DNA from: Pectobacterium actinidiae
GTDB lineage: Bacteria; Pseudomonadota; Gammaproteobacteria; Enterobacterales; Enterobacteriaceae
Reading direction: 5' to 3'
Length of the DNA stretch: 64,000 nucleotides
NCBI RefSeq assembly: GCF_000803315.1
Contig: NZ_JRMH01000001.1
Coordinates: forward strand, 3,782,001 to 3,846,000
The translations under genes were made by a program, and so were the position numbers. Positions 34,325-45,390 of the stretch are shown piece by piece. Under the pieces are notes generated by a model that saw nothing but the letters and a program-made list of their open reading frames with translations, had not been told where the DNA came from and did no database searches. Within the stretch, counting starts at the first letter, position 1. Every line of letters starts with the position of its first letter.

Positions 34325-35221
34325 ATGGATAGCCTGAATGGCTTCCTGGTGTTTGTGCAAGTGGCGGAAACACGCAGTTTCGTTGCGGCGGGCCGACTAC
34401 TGGGCGTGTCAGCGTCTGCGGTAGGCAAAAGCGTCGCACGGCTCGAAGAGAAACTGGGCGTGAGGCTGTTTCACCGCAGTACGCGCAGCATCACACTGAC
34501 GGCTGAAGGCTCACTGTTTCTGGCACGTAGCCGACGTATTCTGGCCGAAATCGAGGCCGCAGAAGTGGAACTGTCGCAAACCAGTGTCGTTCCACGCGGA
34601 CGCCTGCGCGTAAGCCTGCCGCTGGTCAGTTCACTGGTGCTACCCGTGCTCGGCGAATTCATGCGTGAATACCCCGAAATCGAACTGGATCTGGATTTCA
34701 CCGACCGAATGGTGGATGTGATTGAGGAAGGTTTCGATGCCGTCGTACGGACAGGTGACCCCGTTGATTCACGCCTCACCGCTCGCAGGCTGGGTACTTT
34801 CCGTTTTTTGCTGGTGGCCGCGCCAGAGTACCTTACTCGGTACGGTTCCCCCCAGACACCTGCCGACCTAATGCAGCACACCTGTCTGCATTATCGCTTT
34901 CCCAACAGCGGCAAGCTGGAACCGTGGGCGCTGCGGCTTCCCCCCGACGAACCAGAGCTGCGATTGCCCACCTCGATGATCTGCAACAACATCGAAACGC
35001 GCGTCTGCTTCGCACTACAAGGGCTGGGCATTGCTTACCTGCCAGATTTCTCTATCCGCGAACCGCTGGCCGGAGGCCACCTACAGCCGATTCTGACCGA
35101 CTACATAGAACGCAGCGGCGTCTTCCATGTGCTGTGGCCAGCCAGCAAGCATCCGTCCCCCAAAGTACGGGCACTCGTGGATTTCCTCTGCGAGCGAGTA
35201 TTTCCCGCCGCTGAGACGTAA
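34325..35221 (+). CDS. LysR-family transcriptional regulator
   Basis: A 298-residue LysR-type regulator. The N-terminal winged HTH covers LNGFLVFVQVAETRSFVAAG and GVSASAVGKSVARLEEKLGV; the effector domain follows from about residue 90. AAAGGA precedes the ATG. It is divergent from the serine hydrolase/MFS pair and most likely regulates it. A bidirectional terminator separates it from lpd. Confidence 0.9.
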   Translation: MDSLNGFLVFVQVAETRSFVAAGRLLGVSASAVGKSVARLEEKLGVRLFHRSTRSITLTAEGSLFLARSRRILAEIEAAEVELSQTSVVPRGRLRVSLPLVSSLVLPVLGEFMREYPEIELDLDFTDRMVDVIEEGFDAVVRTGDPVDSRLTARRLGTFRFLLVAAPEYLTRYGSPQTPADLMQHTCLHYRFPNSGKLEPWALRLPPDEPELRLPTSMICNNIETRVCFALQGLGIAYLPDFSIREPLAGGHLQPILTDYIERSGVFHVLWPASKHPSPKVRALVDFLCERVFPAAET

Positions 35222-35224
35222 AAA

Positions 35225-35252
35225 AATCCGGCACCTATCAAGGTGCCGGATT
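35225..35252. terminator. Bidirectional terminator between the LysR gene and lpd
   Basis: AATCCGGCACCT and AGGTGCCGGATT form a 12-bp stem around ATCA. The T-run lies on the minus-strand side (A-run from 35221), fitting the lpd transcript; it also follows the LysR stop directly. Confidence 0.9.
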
Positions 35253-35281
35253 GAATTCACGCTATTCGAACCTGAGAGAAC

Positions 35282-36706
35282 TTACTTCTTCTTCGCTTTC
35301 GGGTTCGGCAGGTCGGTGATGCTGCCTTCAAAGATTTCAGCGGCCAGACCAACAGACTCATGCAGCGTTGGGTGCGCATGGATGGTCAGTGCGATGTCTT
35401 CTGCATCACAGCCCATTTCGATCGCCAGACCGATTTCGCCTAACAGTTCACCACCGTTAGTACCGACAATCGCCCCACCGATAACACGATGAGTTTCTTT
35501 GTCGAAAATCAGTTTGGTCATACCGTCAGCGCAGTCAGACGCGATAGCACGGCCAGATGCCGCCCATGGGAAGGTCGCGGTTTCGTAGCTGATGCCTTTT
35601 TCTTTCGCTTCTTTCTCGGTCAGACCCACCCATGCCACTTCCGGTTCGGTATAGGCAATAGAAGGAATCACTTTCGGATCGAAGTAATGTTTCTTACCGG
35701 AGATCACTTCAGCAGCAACGTGGCCTTCATGCACGCCTTTGTGCGCCAGCATCGGCTGACCGACGATGTCACCGATAGCATAGATGTGCGGCACGTTGGT
35801 GCGCATTTGCTTATCAACATGGATGAAGCCGCGATCGTCAACTTCCACGCCTGCTTTGCCCGCATCCAGATTTTTGCCGTTCGGTACACGACCGATAGCA
35901 ACCAGAACCGCATCGTAACGCTGTGGCTCAGCTGGCGCTTTTTTGCCTTCCATCGTCACATAGATGCCGTCTTCTTTGGCTTCTACTGCCGTCACTTTGG
36001 TTTCCAGCATCAGGTTGAACTGCTTGCTGATACGCTTGGTGAAGACCTTAACGACATCTTTGTCAGCAGCCGGGATAACCTGATCGAACATTTCAACCAC
36101 GTCGATCTGTGAACCCAGAGCGTGGTAAACGGTACCCATTTCCAGACCGATGATACCGCCGCCCATCACCAGCAGACGTCCTGGAACGTTTTTCAGCTCC
36201 AGCGCATCGGTAGAATCCCATACGCGCGGGTCATCATGAGGAATGAAAGGCAGTTGGATCGGACGTGAACCCGCAGCGATAATCGCGTTATCGAAGCTGA
36301 TCGTCGTTTTGCCGTTTTCACCGTCAACTTCCAGCGTGTTAGCGCCAGTAAATTTGCCCAGACCGTTAACGACTTTAACTTTACGGCCTTTTGCCATACC
36401 AGCCAGACCACCGGTCAGTTGGGTGATGACTTTTTCTTTCCACAGACGGATTTTATCAATGTCGGTTTTAGGTTCACCGAACACGATGCCGTGTTCTGCC
36501 AGTGCTTTGGCTTCTTCAATGACTTTAGCAACGTGCAGCAGGGCTTTGGAAGGAATACAACCCACATTCAGACACACCCCACCCAGCGTGGAGTAGCGCT
36601 CTACCAGTACGGTTTCCAGACCCAAATCCGCCGCGCGGAATGCAGCAGAGTAACCTGCGGGGCCGGCACCAAGTACCACTACCTGAGCTTTAATTTCAGT
36701 ACTCAT
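35282..36706 (-). CDS. lpd: Dihydrolipoyl dehydrogenase (E3)
   Basis: A 474-residue flavoprotein, same length as E. coli Lpd and almost identical in sequence. FAD-binding GAGPAGYSAA at the N-terminus, redox-active disulfide in GGVCLNVGCIPSK, NAD-binding GGGIIGLEMG, and the C-terminal catalytic HAHPTLHE. It reoxidises dihydrolipoamide for pyruvate and 2-oxoglutarate dehydrogenases and the glycine system. ATG 36706 (M-S-T-E) is preferred over 36709 because GAGG spacing is better. A 233-bp gap to aceF with a terminator suggests its own promoter as well. Confidence 0.97.
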   Translation of the reverse strand: MSTEIKAQVVVLGAGPAGYSAAFRAADLGLETVLVERYSTLGGVCLNVGCIPSKALLHVAKVIEEAKALAEHGIVFGEPKTDIDKIRLWKEKVITQLTGGLAGMAKGRKVKVVNGLGKFTGANTLEVDGENGKTTISFDNAIIAAGSRPIQLPFIPHDDPRVWDSTDALELKNVPGRLLVMGGGIIGLEMGTVYHALGSQIDVVEMFDQVIPAADKDVVKVFTKRISKQFNLMLETKVTAVEAKEDGIYVTMEGKKAPAEPQRYDAVLVAIGRVPNGKNLDAGKAGVEVDDRGFIHVDKQMRTNVPHIYAIGDIVGQPMLAHKGVHEGHVAAEVISGKKHYFDPKVIPSIAYTEPEVAWVGLTEKEAKEKGISYETATFPWAASGRAIASDCADGMTKLIFDKETHRVIGGAIVGTNGGELLGEIGLAIEMGCDAEDIALTIHAHPTLHESVGLAAEIFEGSITDLPNPKAKKK

Positions 36707-36913
36707 CATGACCTCTTAATTGATTTCCGGCGGGTCTGTGACGTCACACCCGTCGTCATTCTGATTGAGGGTGCATTTTTAATAACGCCCTCTTCCACCG
36801 GGACGTGTCTTTGCCGCTGTAGTTTACAAAATCGTTAACAATTTTGAAACAACAAGCGACTAACGATTTGTCCTTGATCACTGACAGCTGTAACACATCA
36901 CAGCTTATCAGAA

Positions 36914-36939
36914 AAAAGCCGGCCGTCAGGCCGGCTTTT
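36914..36939 (-). terminator. aceF terminator
   Basis: AAAAGCCGGCC and GGCCGGCTTTT pair perfectly (11 bp) around GTCA, ending in a T-run on the minus strand, a few bases past the aceF stop. Readthrough or a separate promoter must supply lpd. Confidence 0.92.
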
Positions 36940-36942
36940 CGA

Positions 36943-38832
36943 TTACATCACCAGACGGCGGATGTCAGACAACGTGTTGTTAATGATGGTAATGAAGCGA
37001 GCACCATCAGCACCGTCAATGACCCGGTGGTCGAAGGACAGAGACATTGGCATCATCAGACGCGGAGTGAACTCTTTACCATTCCAAACCGGTTCCATCG
37101 CGGACTTAGACACACCCAGAATAGCAACTTCCGGCGCGTTGACGATCGGCGCAAAGTGCGTAGTCCCGATGCCACCCAGGCTGGAGATGGTGAAGCATCC
37201 GCCCTGCATTTCGCCTGCGGTCAGCTTACCGTCACGGGCTTTCTTGGAGATCGCCATCAGTTCGCGAGACAGCTCAGTGATGCTCTTCTTGTTCACATCT
37301 TTGAACACTGGAACCACCAGACCATTCGGGGTATCAACCGCTACACCAATGTTGATGTATTTCTTCAGTGTCAGACGTTGAGCGTCTTCAGACAGTGAAC
37401 TGTTGAAGCGTGGCATCTGCTCAAGGGCAGCAGCAACGGCTTTCATGATGAAGACAACTGGGGTGAATTTCACATCCAGTTTGCGCTTCTCAGCTTCGGC
37501 ATTCTGCTGTTTACGGAACGCTTCCAGATCGGTGATGTCGGTTTTATCAAAGTGCGTAACGTGCGGGATCACCACCCAGTTACGGCTCAGGTTGGCACCA
37601 GAGATTTTCTGGATGCGACCCAATTCCACTTCTTCCACTTCACCAAACTTGCTGAAATCGACTTTCGGCCACGGCAGCAGCCCCGGCAGAGAACCACCGG
37701 TAGCAGCGGCAGGCGCAGACTCAGCGCGTTTCACGGCATCTTTCACGTAAGCCTGAACGTCTTCGCGCAGGATACGGCCTTTACGACCAGAACCCTTCAC
37801 TTTCGCCAGATTCACGCCAAATTCACGAGCCAGACGACGGATAACCGGCGTGGCGTGAACATAAGCGTCATTCTCAGCGAACTCGCCCTTGCCTTCAGCT
37901 TTCGCTGCTGGTGCAGCAGCAGGTTTTGCCGCTGGAGCCGGTGCAGCCGCTTCTTGCTTGGCAGCCGGAGCTGGAGCCGCAGCAGGTGCAGCACCTTCCA
38001 CTTCGAAGACCATGATCAGTGAGCCGGTTTTCACTTTATCGCCGGTGCTGATTTTGATTTCTTTAACCGTACCCGCAAACGGCGCAGGGACTTCCATTGA
38101 AGCCTTGTCGCCTTCAACGGTAATCAGTGACTGCTCAGCTGCGATTTTATCGCCAACTTTCACCATCACCTCAGTGACTTCAACTTCGTCACCGCCGATA
38201 TCCGGTACGTTAACTTCTTTCGCCGCAGAGGCCGCTGGCGCAGCGGCAGGAGCCGCTTCTGCTTTAGGTTCAGAGGCAGCAGGTGCAGCACCCGCCACTT
38301 CGAATACCATGATCAGAGAACCGGTGGAAACTTTATCGCCGGTGCTGATTTTGATCTCTTTAACCGTACCTGCGAAAGGTGCCGGGACTTCCATAGATGC
38401 TTTGTCGCCTTCTACGGTGATCAGAGATTGTTCAGCCGCAACGGTGTCGCCTACTTTAACCAACACTTCGGTCACTTCGACTTCATCACCGCCGATATCC
38501 GGTACGTTGACGTCTTTCGCTGCCGATGCCGCTGGGGCAGCAGCCGGAGCTGCTTCTTTCTTCTCTTCTGCCTTGGCAGGCGCAGCATCAGCTGCACCGT
38601 CGGCGGAATCGAAAATCATGATCAGTTTGCCAGTTTCAACTTTGTCACCGACAGAGACTTTAATCTCTTTCACGACACCAGCTTGTGGAGAAGGGACTTC
38701 CATAGAAGCCTTATCACCTTCAACCGTGATCAGCGACTGTTCAGCTTCAACTTTGTCGCCAACCTTCACCAGCACTTCGGTGACTTCAACTTCATCTGCA
38801 CCGATGTCCGGTACGTTGATTTCGATAGCCAT
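36943..38832 (-). CDS. aceF: Pyruvate dehydrogenase E2, dihydrolipoamide acetyltransferase
   Basis: A 629-residue E2 core subunit with three tandem lipoyl domains, each with [10 protein letters not shown]; the lipoylated lysines are Lys41, Lys144 and Lys243. Ala/Pro-rich linkers separate them. An E3/E1-binding domain ([20 protein letters not shown]) and the catalytic domain with [13 protein letters not shown] follow. The three lipoyl units are close repeats at the DNA level. It starts 14 bp after aceE. Confidence 0.97.
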   Translation of the reverse strand: MAIEINVPDIGADEVEVTEVLVKVGDKVEAEQSLITVEGDKASMEVPSPQAGVVKEIKVSVGDKVETGKLIMIFDSADGAADAAPAKAEEKKEAAPAAAPAASAAKDVNVPDIGGDEVEVTEVLVKVGDTVAAEQSLITVEGDKASMEVPAPFAGTVKEIKISTGDKVSTGSLIMVFEVAGAAPAASEPKAEAAPAAAPAASAAKEVNVPDIGGDEVEVTEVMVKVGDKIAAEQSLITVEGDKASMEVPAPFAGTVKEIKISTGDKVKTGSLIMVFEVEGAAPAAAPAPAAKQEAAAPAPAAKPAAAPAAKAEGKGEFAENDAYVHATPVIRRLAREFGVNLAKVKGSGRKGRILREDVQAYVKDAVKRAESAPAAATGGSLPGLLPWPKVDFSKFGEVEEVELGRIQKISGANLSRNWVVIPHVTHFDKTDITDLEAFRKQQNAEAEKRKLDVKFTPVVFIMKAVAAALEQMPRFNSSLSEDAQRLTLKKYINIGVAVDTPNGLVVPVFKDVNKKSITELSRELMAISKKARDGKLTAGEMQGGCFTISSLGGIGTTHFAPIVNAPEVAILGVSKSAMEPVWNGKEFTPRLMMPMSLSFDHRVIDGADGARFITIINNTLSDIRRLVM

Positions 38833-38846
38833 GTAATCTTTACCTC

Positions 38847-41510
38847 TTATGCCAGACGCGGGTTAACTTTATCTGCATCGATGTTGAATTTAGTGATGGC
38901 ATCTGCAACCACTTTCTTATCGATTTCACCGCGTTTAGCCAGTTCACCCAGAGCAGCAACCACGACGTAAGACGCATCCACTTCGAAGTGGTGACGCAGG
39001 TTCTCACGGCTGTCAGAACGACCGAAACCGTCAGTACCCAGTACGCGGTAATCGCTAGCAGGGACGAAGTTACGAATTTGCTCAGCAAACAGCTTCATGT
39101 AGTCAGTAGATGCAACCGCTGGCGCATCGCTCAATACCTGAGCTACGTAAGGGACGCGTGGCGCTTCGGTCGGATGCAGCATGTTCCAACGCTCACAATC
39201 CTGACCATCACGAGCCAGTTCAGTGAAGGACGTTACGCTGAATACGTCAGAACCGATGCCGTAGTCTGTCGCCAGAATCTGAGCCGCTTCACGTACGTGA
39301 CGCAGGATAGAACCTGAGCCCAGCAGCTGCACTTTACCTTTGCTACCCTCAACCGTTTCCAGCTTGTAGATACCTTTACGGATACCTTCTTCCGCACCCT
39401 GCGGCATCGCAGGCATGTGGTAGTTTTCGTTCAGCGTGGTGATGTAGTAGTAAATGTTTTCTTGCGCGTCGCCATACATGCGGTGCAGACCGTCATGCAT
39501 GATGACAGCCACTTCGTAGGCAAATGCCGGATCGTAAGAAATACAGTTCGGGATAGTCAGAGACTGAATGTGGCTGTGACCATCTTCGTGTTGCAGACCT
39601 TCGCCGTTCAGCGTCGTACGGCCTGAAGTCCCACCGATCAGGAAGCCACGCGCCTGTTGGTCACCCGCTGCCCAGCACAGGTCGCCGATACGTTGGAAAC
39701 CGAACATGGAATAGTAGATGTAGAACGGAATCATCGGCAGGTTGTTGGTGCTGTAAGACGTTGCCGCTGCCAGCCAGGAAGAACCTGCGCCCAGCTCGTT
39801 GATACCTTCCTGCAGAATCTGACCTTTCTGGTCTTCTTTGTAGTAGGCAACCTGCTCACGGTCCTGCGGGATGTACTGCTGGCCTTTCGGACTATAAATA
39901 CCGATCTGGCGGAACAGACCTTCCATACCGAAGGTACGCGCTTCGTCGGCGATGATCGGAACCAGACGATCTTTGATAGATTGGTTCTTCAGCATCACGT
40001 TCAGGGCACGTACAAACGCGATAGTGGTAGAGATTTCTTTGTTCTGCTCTTCGAGCAGCGTGCTGAAATCTTCCAGCGTTGGCAGGTCCAGCTTCTCATC
40101 AAAGTTCGGCTGACGAGATGGCAGGTAGCCACCCAGCGCCTGACGGCGTTCGTGCAGGTATTTGTACTCTGCAGAATCTTTATCGAAAGTGATGTAAGGC
40201 AGTTTTTCGATGTCGTCATCCGACACCGGCACGTTGAAGCGGTCGCGGAAGTAACGCACGCCATCCATGTTAACTTTCTTAACCTGGTGAGCGATGTTCT
40301 TACCTTCAGCCGCGTCGCCCATACCATAACCTTTAATGGTATGCGCCAGAATAACGGTTGGTTTACCTTTGGTGTCCTGCGCTTTTTTCAGTGCAGCGTA
40401 GACTTTCTTCGGATCGTGACCACCACGGTTCAGTGACCAAATCTGATCGTCGCTCCAGTCTTTAACCAGTGCAGCCGTCTCCGGGTATTTACCGAAGAAG
40501 TGCTCACGCACATAGGCACCGTTTTTGGATTTGAAAGTCTGGTAGTCGCCGTCGACGGTTTCGTCCATCAGTTGGATCAGTTTACCGCTGGTATCGTTAC
40601 GCAGCAGTTCGTCCCAACGGTCGCCCCACATGACTTTGATCACGTCCCAGCCAGCGCCGCTGAAGATACCTTCCAGCTCATTGATGATCTTACCATTACC
40701 CGTAACCGGACCATCCAGACGTTGCAGGTTACAGTTGATAACGAAGACCAGGTTGTCCAGTTTTTCACGGGTCGCGATAGTGATCGCGCCTTTGGATTCT
40801 GGCTCGTCCATTTCACCGTCGCCCAGGAAGGCATAAACGGTTTGCTTAGACGTATCTTTCAGACCACGATTTTCCAGATACTTCAGGAATTTAGCCTGGT
40901 AGATGGCACCGATTGGGCCCAGACCCATAGAAACGGTCGGGAACTGCCAGAAGTCCGGCATCAGTTTAGGGTGCGGATAAGAAGACAGACCGTTACCGTG
41001 AACTTCCTGACGGAAGTTGTTCATCTGATCTTCAGTCAGGCGGCCTTCAAGGAAGGCACGAGCGTAAACGCCCGGAGAAATATGGCCCTGGAAGTAGACC
41101 AGGTCTCCGCCGTCCTGCGCAGTGCGAGCACGGAAGAAGTGGTTAAAGCACACTTCGTAGAAAGTGGCGGAAGACTGGAAAGAAGCCATGTGGCCGCCCA
41201 GATCCAGATCTTTTTTAGAAGCGCGCAGTACCGTCATGATCGCGTTCCAGCGGATTGCTGAGCGAATACGACGTTCCAGATCCAGATTACCAGGGTATTC
41301 CGGCTCGTCTTCCACTGCGATGGTGTTGACGTATTGACGCGCCGCCAAACCAGCAACAACACTTACGCCGCCTTTACGGGCTTCACTCAGAACCTGATCT
41401 ATCAGGAACTGAGCGCGCTCAACACCCTCTTCACGGATGACCGATTCGATCGCCTGCAGCCAGTCGCGGGTTTCGATCGGATCCACGTCATTATTTAAAC
41501 GATCTGACAT
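38847..41510 (-). CDS. aceE: Pyruvate dehydrogenase E1 component
   Basis: An 887-residue homodimeric thiamine-diphosphate E1, same length as E. coli AceE. The ThDP motif [10 protein letters not shown] is visible near residues 230-240, and the later GISFEAGDG-type region is represented by [20 protein letters not shown]. It decarboxylates pyruvate and acetylates the E2 lipoyl groups. It follows pdhR with a 142-bp gap that contains a large stem-loop. Confidence 0.97.
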   Translation of the reverse strand: MSDRLNNDVDPIETRDWLQAIESVIREEGVERAQFLIDQVLSEARKGGVSVVAGLAARQYVNTIAVEDEPEYPGNLDLERRIRSAIRWNAIMTVLRASKKDLDLGGHMASFQSSATFYEVCFNHFFRARTAQDGGDLVYFQGHISPGVYARAFLEGRLTEDQMNNFRQEVHGNGLSSYPHPKLMPDFWQFPTVSMGLGPIGAIYQAKFLKYLENRGLKDTSKQTVYAFLGDGEMDEPESKGAITIATREKLDNLVFVINCNLQRLDGPVTGNGKIINELEGIFSGAGWDVIKVMWGDRWDELLRNDTSGKLIQLMDETVDGDYQTFKSKNGAYVREHFFGKYPETAALVKDWSDDQIWSLNRGGHDPKKVYAALKKAQDTKGKPTVILAHTIKGYGMGDAAEGKNIAHQVKKVNMDGVRYFRDRFNVPVSDDDIEKLPYITFDKDSAEYKYLHERRQALGGYLPSRQPNFDEKLDLPTLEDFSTLLEEQNKEISTTIAFVRALNVMLKNQSIKDRLVPIIADEARTFGMEGLFRQIGIYSPKGQQYIPQDREQVAYYKEDQKGQILQEGINELGAGSSWLAAATSYSTNNLPMIPFYIYYSMFGFQRIGDLCWAAGDQQARGFLIGGTSGRTTLNGEGLQHEDGHSHIQSLTIPNCISYDPAFAYEVAVIMHDGLHRMYGDAQENIYYYITTLNENYHMPAMPQGAEEGIRKGIYKLETVEGSKGKVQLLGSGSILRHVREAAQILATDYGIGSDVFSVTSFTELARDGQDCERWNMLHPTEAPRVPYVAQVLSDAPAVASTDYMKLFAEQIRNFVPASDYRVLGTDGFGRSDSRENLRHHFEVDASYVVVAALGELAKRGEIDKKVVADAITKFNIDADKVNPRLA

Positions 41511-41547
41511 GGTTATTCCTTATCTTCTCTAATCAGTTAGTTTATTG

Positions 41548-41610
41548 GAGCCTGTCTTCCTGCATTCTGACTTAGGTTTCACCCTAAGAAAAACGCAGGA
41601 AGACAGGCTC
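41548..41610 (-). other. Large stem-loop in the pdhR-aceE intercistronic region
   Basis: GAGCCTGTCTTCCTGC (41548-41563) pairs perfectly with GCAGGAAGACAGGCTC (41595-41610), a 16-bp stem; the loop contains a smaller CTTAG/CTAAG stem. It lies between the pdhR stop and the aceE ribosome site. No T-run, so attenuation, RNA processing or mRNA stabilisation are all possible. Confidence 0.75.
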
Positions 41611-41652
41611 ATCGTCGTCATTACCGCATTCAGAGCCCCAAAGTGCGGGTGC

Positions 41653-42417
41653 TCAATCCCTGCGTTGCTGGAGCCGACGCAGCGATCTCTCGCGCCGACT
41701 ATGTTCCCGGTTAAGATCCAGCAATACTTCCTCAATAAACGCCAGATGACGGTGTGATGCTTCGCGCGCCTTTTCCGGCTCACGGGCAACAATCGCCTCA
41801 AAAATGCTGGCGCGATGAATGCTAACCTGAGCCAACACTTCGCGGCTCAAATAAAGCAACTCAAAATTCTGCCTCACGTTCTGTTCGAGCATTGGCCCCA
41901 TACAACGCACCAAATGCAGCAACACCACATTATGCGTGGCTTCTGTTACAGCAACCTGATACTGCATAACGGCTTCTGACTCAGCGTCCAGATCGCCCGC
42001 TTCCCTCGCCTTCTCAATCACGGCATGACAATCACGGATACGTTGCAGATCCGACTCTGTGCCACGCAACGCAGCATAGTAGGCAGCAATGCCTTCCAGC
42101 GCATGACGCGTTTCCAGAAGATCGAACTGTGATTCGGGATGTGTGCTCAGTAATTCTGCCAGCGGATCGCTGACGCTTTGCCATAGATTGGCTTGAACGA
42201 AGGTACCACCACCCTGACGGCGCAAAAGGAGACCTTTGGCTTCCAGGCGTTGAATGGCTTCTCTCAGAGAAGGGCGGGAAACATCGAACTGTTTTGCCAG
42301 TTCGCGCTCCGGTGGGAGCTTCTCGCCGGGGCGCAAGGTTCCCTCAAGAATCAGAAACTCCAGCTGCTGTTCAATCACATCTGACAGTTTGGGCTGACGG
42401 ATCTTGCTGTATGCCAT
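41653..42417 (-). CDS. pdhR: Pyruvate dehydrogenase complex repressor PdhR
   Basis: A 254-residue GntR/FadR-type regulator, same length as E. coli PdhR. The winged HTH is at the N-terminus ([30 protein letters not shown]) and an all-helical FCD effector domain binds pyruvate. It represses its own operon with aceEF-lpd unless pyruvate is present. A perfect PdhR box lies 34 bp upstream of the start. Confidence 0.96.
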   Translation of the reverse strand: MAYSKIRQPKLSDVIEQQLEFLILEGTLRPGEKLPPERELAKQFDVSRPSLREAIQRLEAKGLLLRRQGGGTFVQANLWQSVSDPLAELLSTHPESQFDLLETRHALEGIAAYYAALRGTESDLQRIRDCHAVIEKAREAGDLDAESEAVMQYQVAVTEATHNVVLLHLVRCMGPMLEQNVRQNFELLYLSREVLAQVSIHRASIFEAIVAREPEKAREASHRHLAFIEEVLLDLNREHSRRERSLRRLQQRRD

Positions 42418-42450
42418 AGTGAATTCTTCTCTGCGAATGGCGCGGAGTCA

Positions 42451-42465
42451 ATTGGTAATACCAAT
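42451..42465. promoter_or_regulatory. PdhR operator
   Basis: ATTGGTAATACCAAT is a perfect match to the PdhR half-site pattern ATTGGT-N3-ACCAAT, 34 bp upstream of pdhR, the expected autoregulatory position. Confidence 0.92.
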
Positions 42466-42753
42466 TTAAAAAACGTGACGCTAAAGTAACAAAGTATTCA
42501 CCTTCTGTCCATAAGGACCTTGAGCTAAATCACCAATCCCACCAGATTTTAACAAATGCACGAGAAACCTGCGGCAAAGTGATAGCCCGCCTGTGGTATG
42601 ACCATTAATCCCCTCTGTCTATATTTTAACTTTTTTGAAACGTAAAGCAGGCGTTGCTGAACCGTTTAAATACGAAAATAGTGAATTTTAATTCAAAAAA
42701 TCAGGTTTTTTATTCTCACAAGGAAAGCGTAATTACTCGCAGATCTCTATCGT

Positions 42754-42771
42754 GGTAAACACCATTTTACA
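42754..42771. promoter_or_regulatory. TyrR box
   Basis: GGTAAACACCATTTTACA matches TGTAAA-N6-TTTACA with one mismatch. E. coli aroP is TyrR-regulated, so this probably represses aroP with aromatic amino acids, though it lies 327 bp before the start codon. Confidence 0.7.
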
Positions 42772-43098
42772 GCGGGGATAAAGAGATAATAAAAAGGAGT
42801 AAACCTAAAGGGGTAGCAAGTTCCCTTCCCCCCTAAAAATCATCTCTCAATTTCTTGTTATCAGGTTCTTAATCAGGGAGAGGTAAAATTTTTGATGTGG
42901 CGATAGTTTTTAATTATCAGATTATAAGAAATCAGTGCAATCTGGCGTACTTATCACTATTCTCTGCCAAACGGTAGCGGCTTTCTTATTTTAAGAAACA
43001 CCAACCCGTAAAAATAAAATTACACAAACGTATAGTCACTAATACGCGTGTTCGTTCACACCGTGTTTTTTACTTGCACTGGCAGAGGGTTAAATTTG

Positions 43099-44457
43099 AT
43101 GGATAATCAACACACGGACGGCACGCTAAAGCGTGGTTTGAAAAACCGTCATATTCAGTTGATTGCCTTGGGTGGCGCGGTAGGTACTGGCCTCTTTCTT
43201 GGTATTGCGCAGACAATCAAAATGGCCGGGCCATCGGTCCTGTTAGGCTATGCAATTGGCGGGCTGATCGCGTTTCTCATTATGCGCCAACTGGGCGAGA
43301 TGGTGGTCGAAGAACCGGTAGCCGGATCGTTCAGCCACTTTGCTTATAAATACTGGGGCGATTTCGCGGGCTTTGCATCGGGATGGAACTACTGGGTGCT
43401 GTATGTGCTGGTCGCCATGGCCGAGCTCAGCGCTGTGGGGATTTATGTCCAGTACTGGTGGCCAGACATTCCGACCTGGGTGTCCGCCGCTGTCTTCTTC
43501 CTGCTGATTAACGCCATCAATCTGGCGAACGTCAAAGTCTACGGTGAGATGGAATTCTGGTTTGCCATCATCAAAGTCGCCGCGATTATTGGCATGATCG
43601 TCTTCGGCGGCTGGCTGCTGCTCAGCGGTACGGGCGGGCCGGAAGCAACCGTGACCAACCTGTGGGCGCAGGGCGGATTCTTCCCGAATGGCGTGCTTGG
43701 TCTGGTGATGGCGATGGCCGTTATCATGTTCTCATTTGGCGGGCTGGAACTGGTGGGGATTACCGCAGCAGAAGCGGATGACCCAGAGAAAAGCATTCCA
43801 CGTGCAACCAATCAGGTTATCTACCGTATCCTGATTTTCTATATCGGTTCACTCGCTATCCTGCTGTCACTGTACCCGTGGGGCAAGGTTGTGGAAGGCG
43901 GTAGCCCGTTTGTCATGATCTTCCATGAACTGAACAGTAACGTCGTGGCGACGGTGCTGAATATCGTGGTATTGACCGCTGCGCTGTCCGTTTATAACAG
44001 CTGTGTTTATTGCAACAGCCGCATGCTGTTCGGTCTGGCGAAACAGGGTAACGGGCCGAAAGTACTGAAAACTGTTGATGGCCGTGGCGTTCCCGTTGTT
44101 GCTATCGGCATCTCCGCGCTGGCAACGGCACTGTGCGTGCTGATCAACTATCTCATTCCCGGCAAAGCGTTCGAGCTATTGATGGCGCTGGTCGTGTCTG
44201 CTCTCGTGATTAACTGGGCGATGATCAGTCTGGCGCACCTGAAATTCCGTGCGCAAAAGGACAAAGAAGGGACGGTGACCAAGTTTAAAGCGCTGCTTTA
44301 TCCGCTGGGTAACTACCTCTGCCTGCTGTTCCTGGCGGGTATACTGGTCATCATGTTCCTGACGCCGGGCATTCAAATTTCCGTCATGCTGATTCCGGTC
44401 TGGCTGGTTATTCTGGGCGTGGGATACTTTATCAAAAAGAAAAATCAGGCGAAGTAA
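43099..44457 (+). CDS. aroP: Aromatic amino acid transporter AroP
   Basis: A 452-residue amino acid-polyamine-organocation superfamily permease with 12 predicted segments, imported substrates being Phe, Tyr and Trp. LKRGLKNRHIQLIALGG starts the similarity to E. coli AroP, which continues to near the end. The ATG at 43099 follows GAGGG by 9 nt; an in-frame ATG at 43048 would add 17 non-homologous residues. A terminator follows. Confidence 0.95.
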   Translation: MDNQHTDGTLKRGLKNRHIQLIALGGAVGTGLFLGIAQTIKMAGPSVLLGYAIGGLIAFLIMRQLGEMVVEEPVAGSFSHFAYKYWGDFAGFASGWNYWVLYVLVAMAELSAVGIYVQYWWPDIPTWVSAAVFFLLINAINLANVKVYGEMEFWFAIIKVAAIIGMIVFGGWLLLSGTGGPEATVTNLWAQGGFFPNGVLGLVMAMAVIMFSFGGLELVGITAAEADDPEKSIPRATNQVIYRILIFYIGSLAILLSLYPWGKVVEGGSPFVMIFHELNSNVVATVLNIVVLTAALSVYNSCVYCNSRMLFGLAKQGNGPKVLKTVDGRGVPVVAIGISALATALCVLINYLIPGKAFELLMALVVSALVINWAMISLAHLKFRAQKDKEGTVTKFKALLYPLGNYLCLLFLAGILVIMFLTPGIQISVMLIPVWLVILGVGYFIKKKNQAK

Positions 44458-44487
44458 GCCTCAGCGTTAACCGTGTTTCCTCGATTC

Positions 44488-44510
44488 AATGGCCGACCCT
44501 GTCGGCCATT
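44488..44510. terminator. Terminator between aroP and ampE
   Basis: AATGGCCGAC and GTCGGCCATT form a 10-bp stem around CCT, followed by TTTC on the plus strand. Serves aroP and possibly the convergent ampDE transcript. Confidence 0.85.
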
Positions 44511-44535
44511 TTCACATCAGGCTAAGGGGGAAACA

Positions 44536-45390
44536 TCAAACCAACGCTCCATATATTGTCAGGAGTGCGACCACCACCACCAGCACCAGCGTCACCTTTT
44601 TCGCCAGCGTCACAGCAGCTTTGGGCGTCTCTACAGGCTCGATATGGGATTCACGCGCCAGAGAAAACTGAGCCAACTGCGTTAACACCCAGTATTGCGA
44701 GCTTCGGGAATCCCCCAGCGAGGCAAACCAGGCTGGCAGCGCTTTTTCGCCGTGTCCCAGCAAGGCGTATGCGGCACCGGCTAAACGTGCAGGGATCCAG
44801 TCAAGCCAATGCAATAAGCTATCAACACCTGATTGTGCACGCTCCAGCGGAGTGTGGTGGCGGGCAAGCCAGGTCTGTCTGGCGCGTAAAAACGCATACC
44901 CCGTCAGCGCAATCGGCCCATATGGCCCGGCAGCGATGAACCAGAACAGCGGAGCTAAATAAAAGCGGAAATTTATCCACAGCAGCGCGTTTTGCAGCTC
45001 TTTCAACTGCTCACTTTCGCCTGTGCCAACGGGCAGACCGTGAATCAGCGCCAGTTCTGCCGCCATTTCCCGACTCGCATCGGCTTCGCCGCGCTGTGCC
45101 GCCTGCAAATAGCGCCGATAGTGCTGGCGGATTTCACCCGCACCAATGCACATCAGGCTAATGATAATCCACAGCAAAAGAGAAATCAGGCCAAACAGAA
45201 TGCCGCTTGTGAGACACAGCAGGCCCGCCACCACGCCCATGCTACACAGCGTGAGGAACAGCGTTTGCAACAAAGACGGAGACGGCATGTGCCGGAACAC
45301 GACCTCAAGCCGATGATCGATCTGCCAGTGCTCGCCCTGTTTGAACAAGCGCTCCCATGCCAGCGTAAGCAACAGTGTAAACAGCGTCAT
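44536..45390 (-). CDS. ampE: Regulatory protein AmpE
   Basis: A 284-residue inner-membrane protein, full length for AmpE, with hydrophobic segments near 45-85, 145-165 and the C-terminus. It belongs to the AmpE/CobD-like family; its role in beta-lactamase induction is accessory and unclear. The start ATG overlaps the ampD stop by one base (TAATG), so the genes are coupled. Start is [15 protein letters not shown] as in E. coli. Confidence 0.94.
   Translation of the reverse strand: MTLFTLLLTLAWERLFKQGEHWQIDHRLEVVFRHMPSPSLLQTLFLTLCSMGVVAGLLCLTSGILFGLISLLLWIIISLMCIGAGEIRQHYRRYLQAAQRGEADASREMAAELALIHGLPVGTGESEQLKELQNALLWINFRFYLAPLFWFIAAGPYGPIALTGYAFLRARQTWLARHHTPLERAQSGVDSLLHWLDWIPARLAGAAYALLGHGEKALPAWFASLGDSRSSQYWVLTQLAQFSLARESHIEPVETPKAAVTLAKKVTLVLVVVVALLTIYGALV

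Larger units (their letters stand above)
42418..43098. other. Divergent regulatory region pdhR / aroP
   Basis: 681 bp with no gene. It carries the PdhR operator on the pdhR side and a TyrR box in the middle. It is AT-rich, and 327 bp separate the TyrR box from the aroP start codon. Transcription starts cannot be set by eye. Confidence 0.6.

Noticed and set aside
37889..38836. Long open frame (315 codons) opposite aceF on the plus strand
   Set aside because: Ala/Ser/Pro-rich shadow of the three lipoyl-domain repeats; the minus-strand aceF is certain, and no ribosome site or family match supports the antisense frame.
37980..38840. Near-identical tandem DNA repeats of about 300 bp
   Set aside because: These encode the three lipoyl domains of AceF; a protein-domain duplication typical of the family, not a repeat element or CRISPR.
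40500..41261. Antisense open frames opposite aceE (and similarly opposite ftsZ and secA)
   Set aside because: Shadows of conserved minus-strand genes; no supporting ribosome sites or recognisable protein sequence.
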